Source of the DNA: Nitrospirota bacterium
Lineage (GTDB): Bacteria > Nitrospirota > Nitrospiria > Nitrospirales > Nitrospiraceae
DNA length: 11,318 bases
NCBI GenBank assembly: GCA_016235225.1
Contig: JACRLS010000141.1
Span: forward strand, 1-11,318
Reading direction: 5' to 3'
Below are positions 5,301-11,318 of this stretch, in pieces; position 1 is the stretch's first letter; each line of letters starts with the position of its first letter. The translations under genes and the position numbers were made by a program. Under the pieces are notes generated by a model, which was given only the letters and a program-made list of their open reading frames with translations, made no database searches and was not told where the DNA came from.

Positions 5301-6362
5301 ATGCCGGGCTTGTTCGATCGATTGCGGATCGGCGACATTGAACTCAACAATCGGATTGTGATGGCTCCCATGACCCGGGCTCGCGCAGACGACCGCGGCG
5401 TGCCGTCCGAGATGGCCTCGACCTACTACGCGCAGCGCGCTTCGGCCGGGCTGATGATCACCGAGGGAGCGGCGCCGTCGGCGATGGGCATGGGCTACAT
5501 CCGCACCCCGGGGATCTATTCCGATGAGCACGTGCGAGCCTGGCGGGAGGTGGCCGATGCGGTGCACCGGCGGGGCGGGCGAATCGCCATGCAATTGATG
5601 CACTGCGGCCGGATCTCGCATCCGTCCCTTCTGCTCGACGGCGCGATTCCGGTGGCGCCCTCGGCGGTCCAGCCGAAGGGGGGAACCTATACCAACGAAG
5701 GGATGAAGGCGCATGTGATGCCGCGTGCCCTGGAACGCTCAGAGATCCCCGCGGTCGTGAACGAGTTTCGGCAAGCCACGGCGCGGGCCTTTGAAGCAGG
5801 CTTCGATAGCGTGGATCTCCATGGCGGCGCCGGCTATCTGCCGATGCAGTTCTTATCCACCAGCACGAATCACCGGATGGACGAGTACGGCGGATCGGTG
5901 GAGCGGCGGGCGCGGTTCATTCTGGAGGTGCTGGAGGCCATGACGTCCGTCCAAGGGGCCCAACGAATCGGGATCAACCTGTCCCCTGAGATGCCGTTCA
6001 ACGATATCGCGGACGACACTCCGGAAGAGACCTATGCCTATGTGGTGAAGATGATCGGGAACATGGGGCTGGCCTATCTCCATGTCTCCCCCTATGGGAC
6101 CACGGACTATCACGCCCTGCTCCGCCCCCTCTTCAAGGGGCCGTACCTGGCGGGAGGCGGATTCGATCAGGCCAAGGGCGAAGCCTTCCTGAGTGATGGC
6201 CGGGCGGACGCCATCGTGTTCGGGGGCATGTTCATCGCCAACCCAGACCTGCCGGAGCGGTTTCGACGCGGGGCTCCATTGGCCAAGGCGGACCAGGCGA
6301 CGTTTTATTCAGGAGGCGCCAAAGGGTACATCGACTATCCCTCATTGGACGGGCAGGATTGA
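5301..6362 (+). CDS. Old Yellow Enzyme family NAD(P)H:flavin oxidoreductase (ene-reductase type)
   Basis: This 353-residue soluble FMN enzyme has a TIM-barrel fold and the length usual for NemA/XenB-like members. Such enzymes reduce activated C=C bonds of enals, enones, maleimides or quinone-like electrophiles and some nitro compounds, using NAD(P)H. Visible motifs are IVMAPMTRARA (19-29) at the FMN site, QLMHCGRISH (98-107), VDLHGGAGYLPMQFLS (171-186), DEYGGSVERRARF (194-206), and GGMFIANPDLPERF (from about 309) near the phosphate site. The pair that binds the substrate carbonyl is normally His-x-x-His/Asn followed by G-Y. Here H174 and Y179 are kept, but the second position is A177, which is unusual. 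GAGGAG (5291-5296) lies 4 nt before the ATG. It sits between two VOC genes, fitting an electrophile-detoxification role. Confidence 0.92.
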   Translation: MPGLFDRLRIGDIELNNRIVMAPMTRARADDRGVPSEMASTYYAQRASAGLMITEGAAPSAMGMGYIRTPGIYSDEHVRAWREVADAVHRRGGRIAMQLMHCGRISHPSLLLDGAIPVAPSAVQPKGGTYTNEGMKAHVMPRALERSEIPAVVNEFRQATARAFEAGFDSVDLHGGAGYLPMQFLSTSTNHRMDEYGGSVERRARFILEVLEAMTSVQGAQRIGINLSPEMPFNDIADDTPEETYAYVVKMIGNMGLAYLHVSPYGTTDYHALLRPLFKGPYLAGGGFDQAKGEAFLSDGRADAIVFGGMFIANPDLPERFRRGAPLAKADQATFYSGGAKGYIDYPSLDGQD

Positions 6363-6397
6363 CGAGGTCTTATCCGTCGCACGAAGAGGCACTGCCT

Positions 6398-6844
6398 ATG
6401 AAAGCCCACTATCTTGGCCACGTTGTGTTCTATGTGAAGGATCTTGCTTGCTCGCTCGCCTTTTATCGGGACTTGTTGGGCTTCCGGGAGGTCGGGCGGA
6501 TTTTCAATGGAGCGGCTGCCGCATTGACATCCGGACGGACCCATCATGAGCTGTTGTTGATCCAGGTGGGCGAAGCGCCGGGACCGTTGCAAGGCCGACG
6601 GCGTGGGCTGTACCACATTGGGATCAAGGTCGGCGACAGTCTCGATGAACTCAGGAGCGCGAAGAAAGAACTGGAGCAGGCCGGGGTCACCATTGTCGGC
6701 ATGAGCGATCACACGGTGAGCCAGAGTCTGTACCTGCATGACCCCGACGGGAACGAAGTGGAGCTCTATGTCGACGCGGATGAAGCAATTTGGCGGAACG
6801 ATCCAGCCGCCGTGGTCTCTCCCATCAAGCCCCTTTCGCTTTAG
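6398..6844 (+). CDS. Single-domain VOC protein, glyoxalase or extradiol-dioxygenase type
   Basis: This 148-residue protein forms one VOC domain made of two beta-alpha-beta-beta-beta repeats and probably acts as a dimer. The likely metal ligands are all present: H8 (GHVVFYV), E51 (HHELLL), H73 (YHIGIKV) and E122 (DPDGNEVELYV). It is thus probably a working metalloenzyme, unlike the other VOC protein in this series. The sequence looks closer to ring-cleaving dioxygenases and their relatives than to glyoxalase I, but this is a judgement by eye; a glutathione or other thiol transferase of the fosfomycin-resistance type is not excluded. The ATG at 6398 has GAAGAGG (6383-6389) 8 nt ahead. The frame is open to a TTG overlapping the previous stop, but those 13 residues lack family character. 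The gap to the efflux adaptor gene is only 16 nt. Confidence 0.88.
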   Translation: MKAHYLGHVVFYVKDLACSLAFYRDLLGFREVGRIFNGAAAALTSGRTHHELLLIQVGEAPGPLQGRRRGLYHIGIKVGDSLDELRSAKKELEQAGVTIVGMSDHTVSQSLYLHDPDGNEVELYVDADEAIWRNDPAAVVSPIKPLSL

Positions 6845-6860
6845 CGATCAATAGGCGAGA

Positions 6861-8063
6861 ATGTTTATGATGAGTTTTTCTCGTCAGTCCCCTCTCGTCG
6901 CCATGACCCTAAGCCTCATGCTGGGCCTTTCGGCCGGGCTCATCGGCTGCAGGCAGGAGGCAGGGTCCGCCCCTGCACAACCAGTGGCGCAGGTGGAGGT
7001 GATCACAGTCATCCCCCAGACTGTGCCCGACGAGCCGGAGTTCATCGGAGAAGCCGAAGCCTCCAGACCCGTGGAGATCCGCCCCCAAGTGACCGGGATC
7101 ATAACGCAAGCGGTCTTTCCCGAGGGGCGTGAGGTGAAAAAAGGCGATCGTCTCTATCAGATCGACCCCGTGCCTTTCCAAGCGGCGGCGGGCAGCGCCA
7201 AGGCGAAGATCGCCGAAGCGAACGCGCGACTGGTTCAAGCGCGGCAGCACCTGGCCCGCGTGAAGCCGCTGTTGGCCGAACAGGCGGTCAGCCAGAAGGA
7301 TCTGGACGACGCCGTGGCCGAGGAACTTGCCGCCAAAGCCTTGCTCCAAGGCGCGAGGGCCGAGCTGATGAAGGCGGAGTTTGATTTGAAAAATACGCTG
7401 ATCACCGCGCCCATCGGCGGATTGATCGAGCGGAGCCGGTACTACGAGGGACGGCTCGTCTCGGCGCAGACGGACGTGCTGACCGTCATCCATCGCGTCG
7501 ATCCCATGTATGTGGTGGCCAGCGTGCCGGAGAGCGTCATCCTCAAGCGACGCCACGACATCGACGAGAAGAAAATTCAGCACCCTGGCCTCTACCAGCT
7601 CCGCGGCGTGCTCACCCTGATCGACGGCAGCACGTACGCCCATGAGGGCGCCATGGACCTCCTAGAGCCCGGCTTGCAAACCGAAACCGGGTCCCGGAAG
7701 GTTCTGGTGACCTTTCCCAATCCGGACCGGCTCCTCCTGCCGGGGCAGTTTGTGAAAATCCGTTTCACGGGCGATTCGAAAACCGATGCACTGCTGATTC
7801 CCCAGCGAGCCGTGCTGCAAGGCCCCACCGGCCCCTTTGTCTATGTCGTCGGGCCCGATGAAACAATCGAGATGCGGGATGTCGTTGCCTCAGATTGGAA
7901 AGGGTCCCAGTGGCTCATTGAACGCGGTCTGAAGGCGGGAGACCGGGTGGTCGTCAACGGGGTGATGAAGATCGGTCCCGGTGCTCCGGTCAAAGCCGTG
8001 CCCCTGGGCGCGACAGGCCCCGCACCGGGCACACCTCTTCCCCCCGCACGCCCACACGGATAG
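6861..8063 (+). CDS. RND efflux periplasmic adaptor (membrane fusion protein), lipoprotein
   Basis: This 400-residue AcrA/MexA-type adaptor links the inner-membrane RND pump to an outer-membrane channel. The N-terminus is a lipoprotein signal: basic start, hydrophobic run, lipobox LIGC with C30 as the lipidated residue. Next come the first lipoyl half (about 72-103, PQVTGIITQAVFPEGREVKKGD), an alpha-helical hairpin (104-175, rich in Ala, Gln and Lys), the second lipoyl half (176-213, NTLITAPIGGLIERS), a beta-barrel domain (about 214-300) and a membrane-proximal domain (to about 380). The tail is rich in Pro and Gly. The exact start is uncertain: ATG codons lie at 6861, 6867 and 6870, and the purine-rich AGGCGAGA (6853-6860) suits 6867 better, which does not change the signal. 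The stop is 2 nt before the permease start. Confidence 0.95.
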   Translation: MFMMSFSRQSPLVAMTLSLMLGLSAGLIGCRQEAGSAPAQPVAQVEVITVIPQTVPDEPEFIGEAEASRPVEIRPQVTGIITQAVFPEGREVKKGDRLYQIDPVPFQAAAGSAKAKIAEANARLVQARQHLARVKPLLAEQAVSQKDLDDAVAEELAAKALLQGARAELMKAEFDLKNTLITAPIGGLIERSRYYEGRLVSAQTDVLTVIHRVDPMYVVASVPESVILKRRHDIDEKKIQHPGLYQLRGVLTLIDGSTYAHEGAMDLLEPGLQTETGSRKVLVTFPNPDRLLLPGQFVKIRFTGDSKTDALLIPQRAVLQGPTGPFVYVVGPDETIEMRDVVASDWKGSQWLIERGLKAGDRVVVNGVMKIGPGAPVKAVPLGATGPAPGTPLPPARPHG

Positions 8064-8065
8064 GC

Positions 8066-11000
8066 ATGATCTCGCACGTCTTCATCGACCGGCCGATTCT
8101 GGCCTCGGTGGTCTCCATCGTCATTGTCGTGATGGGACTGCTGGCGCTGCAGTTTCTGCCTGTCGCCCAGTTTCCAGAAATCACTCCCCCGGTCGTGCAG
8201 ATCGACGCGGACTATCCCGGCGCCAGCGCGGAAGTGGCCGCTGAGTCCGTCGCGCGTCCCATCGAGGTGACGCTCCCCGGCATCGACAATCTGCTCTACT
8301 TCGATTCCACGAGCAGCAATGACGGGCATGTCACGATCAAGCTGACGTTTGAGATCGGGACCGACCCGGACATCGCACAAGTCCAGACGCAAAACCGGGA
8401 AAAGCTGGCGGAGCCGCAACTGCCGCCGGACGTGATCCGTCAGGGGATCTCGATTAAGAAGATGTCCCCCGACCTCGTCGCGGTGATTGCGTTGAAGTCG
8501 ACCGATCCCCGGCACGATGCGGTGTTTCTCTCGAACTACGCGATTCTCAGACTGGCCGACGACCTGAAGCGCGTCCGCGGGGTCGGGGATGCTCTGGTTT
8601 TTGGGCAACAGAACTACAGCATGCGGATCATTTTGAATCCGCTGCTGATGGCCCGTCTCAGCCTGATTCCGAACGACGTCGCCGCCGCCATCCGGGAACA
8701 AAATCGAGACTTCCCGGCCGGGACGGTCGGCCGAGAGCCCGCTCCCAAAGGCACCGAGCTGACCATTCCCGTCATTACGAAGGGACGGCTCACCGAGGTG
8801 AAGGACTTTGAGGAGATCATCATTCGGGCCCTCCCGGACGGGTCCATCGTGCGGCTCAAGGACGTCGCGCGCATCGAACTGGGCGCCCAATCCTATGCGC
8901 TCGAAGGACGCTGGAACAGCAAGCCCACGACTTTCATCCTGACGTTTCTGTCGCCCGGAGCCAACGCGCTCGATACCGTCCGGCGTACGCGCGAGAAGAT
9001 GGATGAATTGGCCAAGAACTTTCCGGCGGGCGTGTCCTACGACATCCCCTACGACACGACTCGATTCATCGAAGTCTCCATCAAGGAGGTCATCAAGACG
9101 CTGGGGGAAGCCATGATCCTGGTGATCCTCGTCGTCTATCTCTTTCTGCAGACCTGGCGCGCGACGATTATCCCAACCGTCGCCGTGCCGGTGTCCCTGA
9201 TCGGCACGTTCACCGGGCTGTATGCGCTCGGTTTCTCGATCAACACCATTACTCTGTTCGGGATGGTCCTGGCCATCGGGATCGTCGTCGACGACGCGAT
9301 CGTGGTGGTGGAAAACGTCGAGCGTCATATGCGGGAGGATCGGGTCTCGCCCAAGGAGGCGGCCAAGCGGGCGATGTCGGAAGTGACCGCCCCGGTGATC
9401 GCGATTGTGTTGGTGCTCGTCTCGGTGTTCATCCCGGTCGGATTCGTCGGGGGAATAACGGGGGCGCTGTACAAGCAGTTTGCCGTGACCATTGCGATTT
9501 CAGTCACCGTCTCAGGGTTCGTCGCGCTGACGCTGAGTCCGGCGCTGTGCGCGATGGTGTTGACCCCGCAGCATGGGGAGCGCGGAGGATTCTGGCAGCT
9601 CTTTGACCGTCTCTTCGGGCGCACGCAACGAGGCTACACCGGGGCGGTCGCCGCGCTGCTCGCCCGCCCGGCACTGGTGATGCTGGCCTTCGGCGGCCTG
9701 CTCCTCATCTCGCTCGGCCTGTTCAAGACACTGCCGCGTAGCTTCCTGCCGGAGGAAGATCAGGGCTATTTCATCGTCGTGGCCCAATTGCCGGACGGCG
9801 CATCCAAGCAGCGGACGGATGCCGTGCTGGAACGGATTGAGCGGGCGTTCCAGGGCAACCCGGCTGTGCATTCGACCGATGCCCTCTCGGGACAGAACTT
9901 CGTGTTCGGGGTTCGCGGCCCCAAGGCGGCGACCATGTTCGTTCCGCTGCGGCTTTGGGATGAGCAGAAGGAACCGCAGTCGCACGTGCAGTCGCTGATC
10001 GGAATGGCCTACGGGGAATTCGCCAAGATTCCCGAGGCGCTCTTGCTCGCCTTCAATGCGCCAGCCCTTCGGGGCGTGGGATCCGTCGGAGGCTTCTCCG
10101 TACAACTCCAAGACCCGAGCGGCGGGGATTTCAAGAAGTTCGCGGCCGTCGCCCGGCAGTTTGTGGAACGGGCCGGGCAGGAACCTGCCATCGGACAGAT
10201 CGGCACGAATTTCCGCGTCTCGTCGCCCCGCCTCTTCGCGCACGTAAACCGGGAACGGGCCAAGGCCTTGGGGATTTCCATTTCGGACCTCTTCGATACT
10301 CTGCAGGCCTACTTCGGAACGCTGTACATCAATGACTTTGTGAAGTTCGGGCGGGTCTATCACGTGCAGACGGAAGCCGAAGCGGAGTTCCGGGCGACCC
10401 CTCAGGACCTCTCCAAAATCTATGTCCGTACGCAGACCCAGCAGGGCACCAACATGATTCCGCTCGACACCGTGGTGACCACGGAGTTCCAGAGCGGGCC
10501 GGACCCGGTGAATCACTTTAACGGTTACAACACGGCGCTCGTGCTGGGCGCTGCCAAACCGGGCTTCAGCTCCGGCCAGGCTCTGGAGGCGCTGGACCGG
10601 GTGGCGAAGGAAGTGCTGGTGCCGCAAGGCTACGACGTCGACTGGAGCAATATTTCCTTCCAGGAGCGGCGCGTCGGCGGGCAATCCGGCCAGGTGTTCG
10701 CCATCGGGCTGCTCATGGTCTTTCTCGTCCTGGCGGCGCAGTTCGAAAGTTGGGTCGTGCCGTTCGCCGTGATCCTCGCCGTGCCCTTCGCGATCTTCGG
10801 GGCGCTCACCGCCGTCTGGGCGCGAGACTTCACCAACGATATCTACTTTCAGATCGGGCTCGTGACCTTGATCGGGCTTTCCGCCAAGAATGCGATCCTG
10901 ATCGTCGAGTTCGCCAATACCCGCTATGAAGCCGGGCGCCCGCTGCTGGAGGCGGCGGCGGAAGCCGCGCGGCTGCGGTTCCGCCCGATCATCATGACCT

Positions 11001-11239
11001 CCATGGCCTTCATGTTCGGCGTGCGGCCGCGCGTGGTGTCCACGGGAGCAGGCGCGGCGAGCCGGCAATCCATCGGGACGGGGGTGCTCGGCGGGATGTT
11101 GGCGGCAACCTTTCTGGCCATCTTCTTCGTCCCCCTGTTTTATGTCCTCATCCGAAAGCTCACGGCTCGGCGACAGCCGATGGAGGAGCCACCGCAGGAA
11201 TCGACCATACCCCTGATGCCCGCGGAGGACGAACCCTGA
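8066..11239 (+). CDS. RND multidrug efflux permease, HAE1 (AcrB/MexB-like) family
   Basis: This 1057-residue inner-membrane proton-driven pump has the length and 12-helix layout of AcrB: TM1 at about 10-30, TM2-TM6 at about 342-498, TM7 at about 536-556, TM8-TM12 at about 875-1028, with two large periplasmic loops (about 31-340 and 557-873). The proton-relay residues are present: D409 and D410 in GIVVDDAIVVVEN, K941 in LSAKNAILIVEFA, and R973 and T978 in RFRPIIMTSM, equivalent to AcrB D407, D408, K940, R971 and T978. F179, F612 and F614 suggest the phenylalanine-lined drug pocket. The protein is therefore expected to be active, with hydrophobic or amphiphilic substrates; specificity cannot be read. 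GVRPRV (985-990) carries two arginines where relatives mostly have hydrophobic residues. The gene starts 2 nt after the adaptor stop and ends 1 nt before the outer-membrane factor. Confidence 0.96.
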   Translation: MISHVFIDRPILASVVSIVIVVMGLLALQFLPVAQFPEITPPVVQIDADYPGASAEVAAESVARPIEVTLPGIDNLLYFDSTSSNDGHVTIKLTFEIGTDPDIAQVQTQNREKLAEPQLPPDVIRQGISIKKMSPDLVAVIALKSTDPRHDAVFLSNYAILRLADDLKRVRGVGDALVFGQQNYSMRIILNPLLMARLSLIPNDVAAAIREQNRDFPAGTVGREPAPKGTELTIPVITKGRLTEVKDFEEIIIRALPDGSIVRLKDVARIELGAQSYALEGRWNSKPTTFILTFLSPGANALDTVRRTREKMDELAKNFPAGVSYDIPYDTTRFIEVSIKEVIKTLGEAMILVILVVYLFLQTWRATIIPTVAVPVSLIGTFTGLYALGFSINTITLFGMVLAIGIVVDDAIVVVENVERHMREDRVSPKEAAKRAMSEVTAPVIAIVLVLVSVFIPVGFVGGITGALYKQFAVTIAISVTVSGFVALTLSPALCAMVLTPQHGERGGFWQLFDRLFGRTQRGYTGAVAALLARPALVMLAFGGLLLISLGLFKTLPRSFLPEEDQGYFIVVAQLPDGASKQRTDAVLERIERAFQGNPAVHSTDALSGQNFVFGVRGPKAATMFVPLRLWDEQKEPQSHVQSLIGMAYGEFAKIPEALLLAFNAPALRGVGSVGGFSVQLQDPSGGDFKKFAAVARQFVERAGQEPAIGQIGTNFRVSSPRLFAHVNRERAKALGISISDLFDTLQAYFGTLYINDFVKFGRVYHVQTEAEAEFRATPQDLSKIYVRTQTQQGTNMIPLDTVVTTEFQSGPDPVNHFNGYNTALVLGAAKPGFSSGQALEALDRVAKEVLVPQGYDVDWSNISFQERRVGGQSGQVFAIGLLMVFLVLAAQFESWVVPFAVILAVPFAIFGALTAVWARDFTNDIYFQIGLVTLIGLSAKNAILIVEFANTRYEAGRPLLEAAAEAARLRFRPIIMTSMAFMFGVRPRVVSTGAGAASRQSIGTGVLGGMLAATFLAIFFVPLFYVLIRKLTARRQPMEEPPQESTIPLMPAEDEP

Positions 11240-11240
11240 G

Positions 11241-11318
11241 ATGCGCCTGATCGCCGCCATCGCCGCCTCGTTGATCCTGGCCTCCTGTACCATGGGGCCG
11301 GACTATCAGCGCCCGGAT
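11241..11318 (+). CDS. RND outer-membrane factor lipoprotein (NodT/OprM type), 5' part only
   Basis: The first 26 codons are visible before the window ends. They encode a short hydrophobic signal with lipobox LASC (C16 lipidated) followed by TMGPDYQRPD. The pattern Cys-x-x-Gly-Pro-Asp-Tyr-x-Arg-Pro directly after lipidation is typical of OprM/NodT-family outer-membrane channels. The ATG lies 1 nt after the permease stop, with GGAGG (11224-11228) 12 nt upstream inside the permease end, so translation is probably coupled. It completes the adaptor-pump-channel set. The rest of the gene lies beyond the window. Confidence 0.85.
   Translation, partial: MRLIAAIAASLILASCTMGPDYQRPD

Noticed and set aside
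7841..9328. Long minus-strand open frame (495 codons) opposite the adaptor and permease genes
   Set aside because: Same shadow effect: low-complexity Arg/Asp/Gly/His composition, no motifs, fully covered by real genes on the other strand.
9512..11293. Long minus-strand open frame (593 codons) opposite the permease gene
   Set aside because: Antisense shadow of the RND permease; no recognisable domain and no plausible start context.

Overview
The window is a GC-rich bacterial chromosome segment. The tripartite efflux genes and the lipoprotein signals of the adaptor and the outer-membrane factor point to a Gram-negative host. Gene content and general protein character would fit a Nitrospira-like (Nitrospirota) or proteobacterial genome, but nothing here fixes the taxon.

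Left part (about 243-2040): a compact restriction-modification pair that looks more A+T-rich than the rest of the window. A beta-class amino-methyltransferase with a fused N-terminal winged helix (278-1450, +) converges on a short PD-(D/E)XK endonuclease (1432-2040, -), and the two coding ends overlap by 19 bp. The methyltransferase promoter holds a perfect 14-bp palindrome between its -35 and -10 boxes. The GTG start lies almost at the predicted transcription start, so the message is probably leaderless. A 14-bp tandem duplication (2152-2179) sits between this pair and the next gene.

Middle-left (2202-2969, -): a class I SAM-dependent methyltransferase gene interrupted by one in-frame amber codon and otherwise intact, read here as a young pseudogene.

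Right part (about 3078-11318, +): one closely packed gene series. A promoter with an internal dyad precedes a DoxX membrane protein, a pirin, a VOC protein fused to a partial SnoaL-like domain, an Old Yellow Enzyme-family flavin reductase and a single-domain VOC protein. These run with a 16-nt gap into an RND efflux system: lipoprotein adaptor, inner-membrane permease and the start of an outer-membrane factor cut by the window edge. The first five families (DoxX, VOC, flavin reductase, cupin) match those in known quinone and electrophile stress regulons such as catDE and mhqNOP of Bacillus subtilis. The inferred role is enzymatic removal of quinones or other electrophiles combined with efflux. 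The operon structure is inferred from spacing (2-80 nt) and the absence of obvious internal terminators.
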